Source: Pectobacterium carotovorum (GTDB lineage: Bacteria > Pseudomonadota > Gammaproteobacteria > Enterobacterales > Enterobacteriaceae). Taken from it: a stretch of DNA of 64,000 bases. Both the position numbers and the translations under genes were made by a program. This document shows positions 8,774 to 16,890 of this stretch, piece after piece. The notes under the pieces were generated by a model. The model was not told the DNA's origin and searched no databases. It saw nothing but the letters and a program-made list of their open reading frames with translations. Numbering within the stretch: the first letter of the stretch is position 1; each line of letters starts with the position of its first letter. The DNA lies in assembly GCA_016415585.1 (NCBI GenBank), contig CP066552.1:3038001-3102000 (forward strand), written 5' to 3'.

Positions 8774-9613
8774 TCAGGAAAGCCGTCCCGCCTTTTGCAA
8801 CTCCTGACCTATGCGCTGGATCCCGGCTTCGCCACGGGCCAGAGCCTCTTTGCTGGTATGCACTGAGTAGTGACCTAACACCAGATCATAAGGATGGGGC
8901 ACGGCCGACCCAAGCACGAAACTCGAGTCTTCCTGCGCGACAAAATCGATGGCCTCATTGGACAACTCGAACACCACGAGCTCGCCAGCCTCCAGTGATT
9001 CGTCCGTCGCCAGACGACCGGTCGCCAACGCCACCCATGCCACGGTATGGCCTTGCGGCGGCGTGTACGACCAGCGTTCGCCCTTGCGCAGACGAACCCC
9101 CAGATAGGTCATACCCGCAGGCAGTTCGGCGGTACTGTGTACCCCGCCGTATTCGCCAACCAGCACGCGCACAGGTCCAACCTCAGACACTTGCGAAGGT
9201 GCCAGGTATTGGCTGTACGCTGGCTGGTTTTCCTGTGTGGCAGGCAGTGCCACCCAGAGTTGAAAACCGCGCCCCATCTTCTCGCCAATGGGCGTGCCGG
9301 TATGCCATACCCCGCCCCCCGCTACCATCACCTCGACACCCCCGGCGGGCAGTACGCCGGATTCGCCTGTCGTGTCCTCATAGCGAATATCACCTTCCTC
9401 CATGAAGGTCACAGTGGCGATCCCGGAATGCGGATGCATGCCGAAATTCTGGTTGGCGCCACCCGGGCGGAAGTGCACCAGGTCCAGGAACACGAAAGGC
9501 TTCAGGTGTTTTCCGAGATCCAAGGGACTCATCAGGCGCGTAACAGGACCGTGCGTGGAACCACGGGTACGGTGCACGACCGAACGGACCCGGGCTGAAA
9601 GTACGGTGCTCAT
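8774..9613 (-). CDS. Pirin family protein
   Basis: A 279-residue bicupin of the pirin family. The N-terminal cupin carries FVFLDLVHFRPGGANQNFGM followed by HPHSGIATVTFMEEGDIRYED, giving the His-rich metal site, and GGVWHTG later. I chose the ATG at 9613 because it overlaps the stop of the upstream FMN reductase gene (ATGA), which couples the two; a longer frame to 9649 lies wholly inside that gene. Pirins are metal proteins, some with quercetinase activity; the actual substrate here cannot be read from sequence. Confidence 0.85.
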   Translation of the reverse strand: MSTVLSARVRSVVHRTRGSTHGPVTRLMSPLDLGKHLKPFVFLDLVHFRPGGANQNFGMHPHSGIATVTFMEEGDIRYEDTTGESGVLPAGGVEVMVAGGGVWHTGTPIGEKMGRGFQLWVALPATQENQPAYSQYLAPSQVSEVGPVRVLVGEYGGVHSTAELPAGMTYLGVRLRKGERWSYTPPQGHTVAWVALATGRLATDESLEAGELVVFELSNEAIDFVAQEDSSFVLGSAVPHPYDLVLGHYSVHTSKEALARGEAGIQRIGQELQKAGRLS

Positions 9614-10194
9614 GCTGCGCTCCTTGCAGACTTGAGTGCCTTGGCCCACCAGGCCAGGTCATCCAGCATGCCGCCAGCTGCCTGTGTAAGATGCGGGAAG
9701 TCCTCGAACTGCTTGCCCTGCTGCCAAATGCCCATGAACTCCACCATGCCGATGTGCACGGCATTACGCACCGGCGCCATCTGCAACTCGACTGCGACCA
9801 GTCGCAGCTGTTCAACGGCGCGCGCAGCACCCACGCCACCGTAGCCGACGAAGGAAATTGGCTTGCGGGCGAATTCCTTGTACGCGTAATCGAAGGCGTT
9901 CTTCAGCACTGCAGTCGGACCGTGGTTGTACTCCGGGGTCACGACGATTAGGCCATCGAGGGTATCGAGCTTCTGCGCCCAACGTTGCGCTTCCACGTTG
10001 CTCACCGGTCCCCAGGCAGGGGACACCGACTCCGCGAAATACGGCAACGGATGGTCACGCAGATCGACCAGCTCAAAGCTCAGGTCGGCCCGCTCCTTGG
10101 CGATGTTGTAAATCCACTGAGCGGGCTTGTCGCCGAAGCGGCCCTCTCGCGTGGAACCGATGATGATGCCGATACGGGGTTGGATTGCGCTCAT
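9610..10194 (-). CDS. NADPH-dependent FMN reductase / quinone reductase-like flavoprotein
   Basis: A 194-residue flavodoxin-fold protein. GIIIGSTREGRFGDKPAQW at residues 8-26 is the FMN phosphate-binding loop, and VVTPEYNHGPTAVLKNAFDY at about 83-102 is the family signature. Such enzymes reduce FMN or quinones, often as protection from redox-cycling compounds. It is first in a three-gene minus-strand set with pirin (ATGA overlap) and the NADP oxidoreductase, and is divergent from a LysR gene 107 bp away that probably controls it. Confidence 0.85.
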   Translation of the reverse strand: MSAIQPRIGIIIGSTREGRFGDKPAQWIYNIAKERADLSFELVDLRDHPLPYFAESVSPAWGPVSNVEAQRWAQKLDTLDGLIVVTPEYNHGPTAVLKNAFDYAYKEFARKPISFVGYGGVGAARAVEQLRLVAVELQMAPVRNAVHIGMVEFMGIWQQGKQFEDFPHLTQAAGGMLDDLAWWAKALKSARSAA

Positions 10195-10247
10195 GACATT
10201 GACTCCAGTGATTGCCGATGAAGCTACTTTATGCCCCTTGGCATTGA

Positions 10248-10264
10248 TTAACTAGATGGTTTAA
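10248..10264. promoter_or_regulatory. Possible LysR operator
   Basis: TTAACTAGATGGTTTAA is an imperfect AT-rich dyad in the divergent region between the FMN reductase operon and the LysR gene. Its role is inferred from position only. Confidence 0.25.
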
Positions 10265-10301
10265 TATGATTTAACTCGTCCATAAATTGAATCAATTACC
10301 A

Positions 10302-11201
10302 ATGCTCGATCTCAACCATGTCTCAACGTTCGTTCATGTCGTGCGCTGCGGCAGCTTTGCCGAGGCCTCACGGCGCTTGGGCGTGCCACCCAACACCCTA
10401 AGCCGCCGCGTACAGCAGTTAGAAGAACAGCTGGGAACGCGCCTGATGCAACGCACGACCCGCCACCTGGCGCTCACGGCTGCGGGCCAGGCCTTCCACG
10501 ATCGCTGTGCTGATGCGGTGGATGGTCTGTTCGAAGCCGGACAAGAGCTGATATCGGGCAACAACGAGCCCAGTGGCCTGGTTCGGGTAGCTGCGCCAGC
10601 CGACTTCTTCGATTTTTTCCCCATGGAGTGGATGAACGAGTTCATGGCCTCATATCCCCGGGTGCGCCTGGACTTCGTACTGAACGACTCCAGGGCCAAC
10701 TTGATCGCCGAGCGCATCGACGTGGCCGTTCGCGGAGGGATCCTGGAGGACTCAAGCTTCTTTGCGCGCAAGGTTTTTAACGCAGGGAGCGATGGCCTCG
10801 TGGCCAGCCCGGACTATCTGGCTGCACGTGGTGCGCCTCAGACTCTGCAGGATCTGGCCGACCACGACTGTCTGTTCTTCAGTCATCCCAGCGGTCAGGG
10901 ACTTTGGCGATTGACTGCGGCTGACGGCAGCGAGAACGAAGTGCGTGTGGCAGGACGCTTCAGCGCTAACACAGCACAGGCTTTGCGCAAAGCGACGTTG
11001 TCTGGACTTGGCATCGCACTGTTACCATCGACCATGACTATGGACGGCATAAAATCCGGCGCGTTGATACGTGTACTCCCCCAGTACTCCCGGAAGGGCC
11101 ACGGCCTGAATCTTGTGTACCCCAGTCGACATCATCTTCCGCCGGCGGTCTTTGCTTTCATCGACATGGTCGCGAAAAAACTGGGAGACAAGAAAAATTA
11201 G
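10302..11201 (+). CDS. LysR-family transcriptional regulator
   Basis: A 299-residue LysR regulator. The helix-turn-helix reads FAEASRRLGVPPNTLSRRVQ at residues 19-38 and the effector domain follows from about 90. The ATG at 10302 gives a normal N-terminus (MLDLNHVSTFVHVV); a TTG at 10287 is an in-frame alternative. It is divergent from the FMN reductase-pirin-oxidoreductase genes and is their most likely regulator, probably answering to a quinone or aromatic effector, which is inference. Confidence 0.85.
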   Translation: MLDLNHVSTFVHVVRCGSFAEASRRLGVPPNTLSRRVQQLEEQLGTRLMQRTTRHLALTAAGQAFHDRCADAVDGLFEAGQELISGNNEPSGLVRVAAPADFFDFFPMEWMNEFMASYPRVRLDFVLNDSRANLIAERIDVAVRGGILEDSSFFARKVFNAGSDGLVASPDYLAARGAPQTLQDLADHDCLFFSHPSGQGLWRLTAADGSENEVRVAGRFSANTAQALRKATLSGLGIALLPSTMTMDGIKSGALIRVLPQYSRKGHGLNLVYPSRHHLPPAVFAFIDMVAKKLGDKKN

Positions 11202-11399
11202 TTGACTCGCCACCCTTCTCAAGGCCTGAGAGTTGACAGTGCCAGCGCTAAAGCGCGGCGTTATCTGCGTATCAAGCCATACGACTCGCTTTCTCCGGTC
11301 TTGTGAATTTATAACGCTGTTCATGCTCGAAGAGCTCTCGTAAACCTAGATTACCGGGATGGAGTGGCATCCCTTTCTGTCCAGCGAGTAGCTGAACCA

Positions 11400-11988
11400 C
11401 ATCGTCGGCGGTTGTAATGACCCGGCGTTTTAGTCATCCCGCACATACACCCGTAACCCTTCACCCGGCTGGCAACCAGACTCACCCTGGTTATCTTCAT
11501 CCGTTCCTGTAACACCCGTTTTGCGTGATGGTCCGAGATCGAGGTTGAAAACGCCATGTGGACCATTTCTCTGTAGAGAAAGCCTATCGAGGGAGTCAAC
11601 TCGCAGGTTCCACTCTCGTGTCAGGCACTGGATATTCTGAAACAGATATCGACTATCAGCGGTGAACATGACCTGATTTTCACTGGCGCCCACACTCCCT
11701 GGAACCCCATGAGTAAAAATACCAGAAATAACGCATTGCACCCGATGGGCTACGAGACGAAGGTCTATATCTGTGGTCACGGCTTCAGGGCAATGACCTG
11801 TAGTTCGCTGATTGAGTCAGGATGATAGTCGCGAGATGCAGTAGAGCGTCAGATGTACCATCAGGAACTTAATGGCGTACGTGCAGTTTACATTCATAAG
11901 GTGGAGTTTCTGGACGAACGTAGGCTGATGCTGCAATGGTAGGCTGGTTTTCTTAATGCAAATAAAGAAAAGTCATCAACCCCTTTGA
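11400..11988 (+). pseudogene. P4-type tyrosine integrase C-terminal remnant
   Basis: Broken pieces of the catalytic domain of a P4-family site-specific recombinase. In order and across frames: TRLATRLTLVIFIRS near 11460, RWSEI-like and AMWTI pieces near 11540, CQALDILKQISTISGEHDLI and FTGAHTPWNPMSKNTRNNAL near 11620-11720, then GHGFRAMTCSSLIESG with the HxxR box near 11775, and ERRLMLQW near 11925 followed by an in-frame TAG. Stops follow ESG and LMLQW, and frameshifts lie upstream. The N-terminal domain is not visible. It marks a lost genomic island. Confidence 0.85.
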
Positions 11989-12019
11989 GTTCGCAAAAAA
12001 TCGCCATTCATTGCAATGA

Positions 12020-12040
12020 AGCGCCCCTGATAAGGGCGCT
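12020..12040. terminator. Hairpin downstream of the integrase remnant
   Basis: AGCGCCC and GGGCGCT form a 7-bp stem around a 7-base loop. There is no T-run on either side, so it is a weak or factor-dependent terminator at best. Confidence 0.35.
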
Positions 12041-12126
12041 GATTATGCTATTACTCAGAAAACAATGAGGAGAAATGACGCAAGAGTTCCCCCTCAAATA
12101 ATGTAAGCAATGGGAGGGGATTGATA

Positions 12127-12237
12127 ATGTCTGCTACTTTATACGATCGCGAAGTATCGATAGTGTCATATCAATCATATTGCTACCGCCCAGTTGACGC
12201 GCCACCGGCGATAAATGCTGAAGAAGATGAGCGCTAA
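12127..12237 (+). CDS. Small open reading frame, function unknown
   Basis: A 36-codon frame (starts MSATLYDREVSIV) behind a GGGAGGGG-rich Shine-Dalgarno-like stretch with about six bases of spacing. I recognise no family. It could be a genuine small protein or a chance frame in degraded island DNA. The good ribosome site is the only positive evidence. Confidence 0.25.
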   Translation: MSATLYDREVSIVSYQSYCYRPVDAPPAINAEEDER

Positions 12238-12357
12238 TCCAGCCTAGCAATTAGGACTTATACGCCAATTTCGATGCCTGGGCCACTCTTCATACTGCCC
12301 CAAGATAGGCAGATGATCGCCCAATATTAAGATGCCAGGCGATCAACCCATCTATAA

Positions 12358-13353
12358 CTAACGGACTGCCCCATATTCGACAGGCACCCAGCGATAAGCA
12401 GAACCATCCACAACTACGCGACCAAGTCCTGGAAACGGCAAGTGTGCGGCTGCAATCCAGAGATTGCCTTTCACCGCATCGGTGAATATCCGCTTGCGTG
12501 TTTCGATCGCAGCTTTAGGATCGTGGTCAAAGACAACAGAAACTTCTGGGCGCTTAAATTGCACAGCATGGCTATGCACTACATCGCCCCAGACCAACAG
12601 TTTCTTATCACCGCCATTGATCAGGTAACCAGCCATACCTGGCGAGTGACCCGCTTCATCAACGCTGTCAATCCCAGGAACTGGCGACTCGCCTTTGGCA
12701 AAGGTTCGGAAGCGCCCCGATGCTTTATAGGGTGCGACAGTACGCTGCGCCGCTTTGAAGAAACTACGCTCACTCTTTGGCACTGAACTAGCGGCCGTGT
12801 CGCTGAGCCAGTAGTCCGCATCGACTTTGGGGGCAATGAATTCCGCATTCTTGAACACGGCAGTACCGTCGGGATTCGTTGCACCGCAGGCGTGATCAGG
12901 GTGCATATGGGTCACAATCACAGCATCGACGTCATCGGGACTGACGCCGGATGCCTTGATATTGCTGACCAAATTACCCAACGTCTCACCGAAGCAATCC
13001 GAGGCGCCGGAATCAATCAGGGTCATCCGTCCCTTTTGCTGAACCAGGTATGCATTCACCGAGGTTTGCACGCCATCTTTAGTCGTTGGAACGGCCATTT
13101 CCCTCAACAGACCGTCGAAGTCCATGCCCTTGCCCCCCTGAAGTACAGCAGTCTTCAGATAAACTGGACCATCATAAAAAGCCGTTACGGTTACCTTATC
13201 TCCCAACGCCATTCGATAGTAGCCTGGCACCTGAACATTTGCCGCTTCAATATTGCCTGGTGTTTCGGCGGCCAACACTACAGGTGCCGACATGACCAAA
13301 ATAGCGGTTGCCGCAATTGCACTTCGTACAACTTTCTCGAAGTTGATATCCAT
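12358..13353 (-). CDS. Exported metallo-beta-lactamase-fold hydrolase
   Basis: A 331-residue MBL-fold protein with an N-terminal signal peptide (hydrophobic residues 11-28, probable cleavage after VLAAE), hence periplasmic. The metal motif HMHPDHACG sits at about 149-157, with EAGHSPGMAGY at about 233 and LVWGDVVHSHA at about 254 supplying the other ligands. Substrates of related exported MBL proteins include lactones, phosphotriesters and alkyl sulphates; nothing here decides between them. It stands alone among mobile-DNA remnants. A GGTAC-N10-GTACC dyad upstream may be its operator. Confidence 0.85.
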   Translation of the reverse strand: MDINFEKVVRSAIAATAILVMSAPVVLAAETPGNIEAANVQVPGYYRMALGDKVTVTAFYDGPVYLKTAVLQGGKGMDFDGLLREMAVPTTKDGVQTSVNAYLVQQKGRMTLIDSGASDCFGETLGNLVSNIKASGVSPDDVDAVIVTHMHPDHACGATNPDGTAVFKNAEFIAPKVDADYWLSDTAASSVPKSERSFFKAAQRTVAPYKASGRFRTFAKGESPVPGIDSVDEAGHSPGMAGYLINGGDKKLLVWGDVVHSHAVQFKRPEVSVVFDHDPKAAIETRKRIFTDAVKGNLWIAAAHLPFPGLGRVVVDGSAYRWVPVEYGAVR

Positions 13354-14067
13354 AGCCTTTATTACCTCAGTATATCCTGTTGATTACAATCCAATCCCTT
13401 AATGGTACAATGATACGCGTACCTTTTAACTTGTGTCAATAAAGCATTAGATGTGAGGTCAAAAAATGATAATCAGGAATCAATTGATGCACTGAGCAAT
13501 TCCTATCTGCCCCACTATGTGGGCCGCTAAAGCCACATAGTGGGCGTTCCTTAGCGCCCCCAAGACTCGCCGGCAAGGCAGTAAAGAGACTTAGCAAGAA
13601 ATTTCGAGAACTGGGCCCTGCCAGCTGTACTGGTGCAACTCCAGAAGGGGCCACTCCGACCGCTAATGGTGACGCCCAACAGCCTCTGCATTGAAACCTG
13701 TGTGAAAAGTGCACTCAGATCGACGCTACAGCGTGTCATGAGAACCTTACGCCCTGCGTCAAAGGGCTGGAGGTCATGAACACTCAAAGCAGATTTACGT
13801 AAATCACAGCTTGGTGGTCATTCTGGTGGTCTTGACAGGGACGCAATTAGTCTTTAGCCTATTTATTAGCCAGTTACTGGCAAAGGCGATCCCAGTCAGA
13901 GGAGCCAAATTCTTGTTTCATGCCACTTTGCGAATCCTTATGTGATGCTGATTCAATAAGTTAGCGTGAAATATCTTCCCGATGCATTTTCATTTCCCCC
14001 TCCGCATCGGGCAAGATTGGTGGTCTGATTTAGGGTCATTTCAGTTCGATGATGGAGTGACCACCGT
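13354..14067. other. Long region without a recognised gene
   Basis: The first 70 bases are the upstream region of the MBL gene, with a GGTAC-N10-GTACC dyad at 13404-13423. Two overlapping minus-strand frames at 13436-13714 and 13551-13787 (78-92 codons) resemble no family I know and have no convincing ribosome sites. The last 80 bases precede the chimeric integrase frame. No tRNA gene is visible here that could have been an integration target. Confidence 0.5.
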
Positions 14068-14607
14068 ATGTCTCTGAACGACACTAAAATCCGCAGCTTA
14101 AAATCATCCATTAAATCTTTCAAAGTTTCCGATTCTCATGGCCTGTACCTTTTAATCAATCCAGGTGGTTCACGTCTCTGGTATCTCAAATATCGTATCA
14201 ATGGTAAAGAATCCCGCCTTGGCTTAGGGACTTATCCCGATGTTTCTCTGGCTTATGCCCGGCAGCAACGCGATGGCATACGCAAGCTGCTGGCGCAGAA
14301 TATCAATCCAGCACAGTCTGAAAATCTGCTGAAGCAAGATTTTATCGCCAGCGGCCCGAATCAAAAATGGGTGGGAGATATCACTTACTTACGTACAGAT
14401 GAAGGCTGGCTGTATCTGGCAGTGGTCATTGACCTGTGGTCGCGTGCCGTTGTCGGTTGGTCGATGTCATCGAGAATGACGGCGGCGCTGGCATGTAATG
14501 CCCTACAGATGGCACTGTGGCGACGAAAACGGCCTCAAGACGCCATTGTTCACACTGCTCGTGGCGGTCAGTACTGCTCAGCAGACTATCACTGCGAGGC
14601 AGTATGA
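14068..14607 (+). pseudogene. Chimeric ORF: P4 integrase N-terminus joined to IS3 transposase
   Basis: One open frame of 179 codons made of two genes. Residues 1 to about 83 are the N-terminal arm-type DNA-binding domain of a P4-family integrase ([31 protein letters not shown]). From about residue 84 it is the rve catalytic domain of an IS3-family OrfB ([20 protein letters not shown], then [15 protein letters not shown]). The IS part shifts frame at 14590 through a small deletion after YCSADY, so the product ends at CEAV. The aspartate of the expected HTDRGGQYCS motif reads [10 protein letters not shown], so catalysis would be lost anyway. No product of biological use is expected. Confidence 0.8.
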
Positions 14608-14849
14608 GCGCAAAGGGATGCTGTTACGACAATGCCTGTGCGGAAAGCTTTTTCCACTCGCTGAAAGTGGAATGTATCCACGGAGAGTACTTTGCCAGCC
14701 GCGAAATAATGCGAACGGCGGTGTTTAATTATATCGAGTGCGATTACAATCGCTGGCGTCGCCACAGTGCATGTGGCGGGCTCAGCCCGGAACAATATGA
14801 AAACCAGAACCTCGCTTAGGGCTGTGTCCACATTACGTGGGTAGGATCA
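14310..14849 (+). mobile_element. 3' end of an IS3-group insertion sequence
   Basis: The right-hand part of an IS3-like element: OrfB from ENLLKQDF through [20 protein letters not shown] (shifted frame, about 14594-14650) to [15 protein letters not shown], with a stop at 14819, then a terminal repeat whose inverse reads TGATCCTACCCACGTAAT, ending at 14849. OrfA, the left inverted repeat and the start of OrfB are missing; the left boundary is the fusion point inside the integrase frame. This is the result expected from an IS-mediated deletion. Confidence 0.8.
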
Positions 14850-14874
14850 CCTTTCTCTGCCATAGGAGAACACC

Positions 14875-14958
14875 GTGACATCTCATCAGTTATTACGTCT
14901 GAAACAAGTTGAAGTAAAAACCGGCCTCAAGCGCTCGCAAGTTTATCTTTTTATCTAA
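14875..14958 (+). pseudogene. AlpA-type prophage regulator remnant
   Basis: A 27-codon frame with GTG start behind AGGAGA, reading TSHQLLRLKQVEVKTGLKRS, the N-terminal helix-turn-helix of AlpA-family excisionase-like regulators. A TAA follows QVYLFI, less than half the family's length. AlpA proteins switch on integrase genes in P4-like satellites, which fits the neighbouring fragments. Confidence 0.7.
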
Positions 14959-14990
14959 CCGCTTAATTCGCTGAAGGGAGAAACAGAATC

Positions 14991-15160
14991 ATGATCCCAT
15001 CACTCAATTACGCCGTATTAACCGACGCACTGAATGCGTTAAAGGACTGGCAAAAACAACACGCGAATAACGTCGCCTGATGCTGCAATGGTGGGATGAT
15101 TTTCTGGATGCTAACAGCAACGATATGATCAGGGCATTTGAGTTTGCGCAGAAGGGATGA
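14991..15160 (+). pseudogene. Satellite-phage small protein start joined to integrase C-terminus
   Basis: From ATG 14991 (behind GAAGGGAG) a 29-codon frame reads MIPSLNYAVLTDALNALKDW, which I take as the start of a small P4-satellite protein. From 15071 another frame reads RRLMLQWWDDFLDANSND and ends at 15160: the last residues of a P4-type integrase. The two overlap at the sequence AACGTCGCCTG. This looks like a deletion scar that collapsed a satellite element. Confidence 0.6.
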
Positions 15161-15245
15161 CACATCAAATTGCTGGGGGCATAAATAGAGAAGCTTTTTA
15201 GTCGCCATGTGATCTGAGGCTATTTGACTTTTCACCCAAAGCAGA

Positions 15246-15272
15246 GTAATAAAAGGTAATACCTTTTATTAC
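15246..15272. promoter_or_regulatory. Operator palindrome of the toxin-antitoxin operon
   Basis: GTAATAAAAGGT and ACCTTTTATTAC are perfect 12-bp arms around AAT. The site is 24 bp before the antitoxin start codon. Ribbon-helix-helix antitoxins bind such palindromes to repress their own operon, so this is the expected autoregulatory site. Confidence 0.7.
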
Positions 15273-15296
15273 CTAACATGACTCTGGGAGGTCAGC

Positions 15297-15560
15297 ATGG
15301 CGGTTTCCGTGAAACTCGATGTACAACTCGAAGAAAGGCTTGCACGTCTGGCGGCTAATCGCAAGAGAACAAAGCACTACCTGATGAAGCAGGCTATCAT
15401 TTCTTATGTTGATACAGAAGAGCAGAAAGAACGTTTACGCCAGCAAGCACAGTCTTCATACTCGAATTACCTCAACGCAGGTGATCATTTAACGGGCAAA
15501 GAAGTCGTTGATTTTCTGCGTAGTGGCAAAAACGGGGATCTTCCTGAATGCCACAAGTAA
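15297..15560 (+). CDS. Ribbon-helix-helix antitoxin (ParD/RelB type)
   Basis: An 87-residue protein. Residues 1-45 form a MetJ/Arc ribbon-helix-helix: the strand AVSVKLDVQLEERLARLAAN, then RKRTKHYLMKQAII. The C-terminal half is a charged tail that in such proteins wraps the toxin. It starts after a strong GGGAGG site, has a perfect palindrome just upstream, and overlaps the toxin gene by 13 bases. Together these mark it as the DNA-binding antitoxin of a type II system. Confidence 0.85.
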   Translation: MAVSVKLDVQLEERLARLAANRKRTKHYLMKQAIISYVDTEEQKERLRQQAQSSYSNYLNAGDHLTGKEVVDFLRSGKNGDLPECHK

Positions 15561-15853
15561 TCATTACAGAAAAAGCCCGGCAGGGTATCAATCGCTGTCT
15601 GGCCTTCCTCGAAAATAATTCCGCAGGCTACGTCATTAATGACGTTAAGAGCACCATCGCAGACAGTCTGGACAATCTTGAAAAAGAGCTGTGCACTGGC
15701 TTTATCTCTGACGAAGAAGACGATGATGATTTTTTATATCAGGTCATTATCCCTTATGGTGATTCGGGCTATGAATACTGTTATTTCATTGACACTCAGG
15801 GACGTTATATTGTCTCTGGCTTTAAGCACCAAAAGGAAAATGATTATTACTGA
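15548..15853 (+). CDS. RelE/ParE-superfamily toxin
   Basis: A 101-residue protein of ParE/RelE size: ITEKARQGINRCLAFLENNS at the N-terminus and IPYGDSGYEYCYFIDTQGRY followed by IVSGFKHQKENDYY at the C-terminus, matching the core strands and the terminal G-x-KH block of the superfamily. An unusual acidic run EEDDDD sits at about residues 56-61. Members either cut mRNA on the ribosome or poison gyrase; the sequence does not settle which. Start overlaps the antitoxin gene, as is usual for coupled toxin genes. Confidence 0.8.
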   Translation: MPQVIITEKARQGINRCLAFLENNSAGYVINDVKSTIADSLDNLEKELCTGFISDEEDDDDFLYQVIIPYGDSGYEYCYFIDTQGRYIVSGFKHQKENDYY

Positions 15854-16002
15854 ATTCCAGCCATGAAAATATTACAGACTGTTTGAAATTGTACAGATTA
15901 GTTCAAAACTTCGCATGTAATAAAAGGCATATTCACGTATGAATGATAAACTATCCCATCTTCATTTAAACACTTGATTATTTGTTAGTAATTATTTTTA
16001 TA

Positions 16003-16207
16003 TATGCTCGTCATAATTCAAGTTGCATATGCGTTGGCTACGCTACTCGGCACACGTGCGTGTGCCTGGCCCCGTTGGGGTCGCTGCAAGTAGCGTTCAA
16101 ACTTGCCTCTGGCAGGTTTGTCAGCCACCCGAATCACTTACCTGAGTAAGCTCATCAGAATTTCTTATCTTACCGCTTGCCTGAAACTCTAATTATTTAG
16201 AGCGTAT
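16003..16207. repeat. Enterobacterial intergenic palindromic repeat
   Basis: About 205 bp opening CTCGTCATAATTCAAGTTGC and closing with CTGAAACTCTAATTATTTAG, which are imperfect inverted ends; the middle includes GAATCACTTACCTGAGTAAG and a CTCATCAGAATTTCTTATCT stretch. From memory, near-identical units occur between genes in Yersinia, Serratia and Pectobacterium. An added GC-rich stretch at about 16048-16115 is not part of the usual unit as I recall it. It is non-coding and folds on itself, consistent with a non-autonomous mobile repeat. Confidence 0.6.
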
Positions 16208-16218
16208 CCCATCTATTT

Positions 16219-16374
16219 TCAATTTTTGAGCATGATTAAGTAATCATAAGCAGCTTGACTTGAACCATAATCTTCAGATTTGATTGATAAGCGGTTTTCA
16301 TTAATATTCGCCGAATCATTCTCTTTTATTATAACATTGAGAACAACCCGACACTCAGATTCATTATCAATCAT
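16219..16374 (-). CDS. Small hypothetical protein
   Basis: A 51-codon frame starting MIDNESECRVVLNVIIKEND and ending AAYDYLIMLKN, in AT-rich DNA. The ATG at 16374 is preferred over a start at 16422 that would add a Phe- and Trp-rich stretch encoded by a poly-A/C tract. Composition is protein-like (mixed charged and hydrophobic), but I recognise no family and see no clear ribosome site. Possible truncated gene. Confidence 0.3.
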   Translation of the reverse strand: MIDNESECRVVLNVIIKENDSANINENRLSIKSEDYGSSQAAYDYLIMLKN

Positions 16375-16890
16375 TTTAAAATAACAATAGTTAGTAAATC
16401 CACCCCAAAAAAAAAAGCACACAGTAAGAAAGCGTATTTCGCTGTTCTCACTTTTTTAGCATGACATTCAGTAATATGGAGAAATTTTTCATTCTCTTAA
16501 TGTTTTAAAATATTGACATTCAGTTTCCAGAAAATTAGCATTAAACAATTATCATGTTAATTCATAGAAATCAAATTTATTACAATTCTCTGAATTATTT
16601 TAATCACTGTCGGGCATTGATTTACGCTGTTGTTGAACTGGATGAACCCAAGGGAAAATAGATTTTGATCTTCGTGCTGTGGGAACGGCTTGACCTATTA
16701 TTTCGTACCTTTCATATACCAGAAACAACATCGATAGCATAAGACTATTGGAGGATGAGATAATAATTAAGGATGGCTGATTTCCCTTGCTCAGTAAACA
16801 TATCCGTATACTGATTTTTATAAGTATGACGCCCCGTGAGTTATCCAACACATGGGGTCATCTGTTTAGACTGGTGATGCACCATAGATT
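16375..16890. other. AT-rich region without a supported gene
   Basis: Strongly AT-rich DNA. An 83-codon minus-strand frame at 16600-16851 is hydrophobic at its start but has no recognisable family or ribosome site. No other feature is visible. Confidence 0.5.

Larger units (their letters stand above)
11989..12357. other. Intergenic region, mostly without recognisable content
   Basis: It contains a GC-rich hairpin (12020-12040) and one small open frame (12127-12237) described separately. The rest shows no coding signal I can support on either strand. Confidence 0.5.

Noticed and set aside
13436-13787. Two overlapping minus-strand frames of 78-92 codons
   Set aside because: They share the same DNA in different frames, and neither resembles a known protein or has a start signal.
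13940-14067. tRNA gene as integration site for the P4-type elements
   Set aside because: No cloverleaf or CCA-flanked T-arm could be found near any of the integrase remnants.
16600-16851. 83-codon frame, hydrophobic N-terminus, minus strand
   Set aside because: No family, no ribosome site, in AT-rich DNA where chance frames with hydrophobic residues are common. Kept only as part of the gap description.
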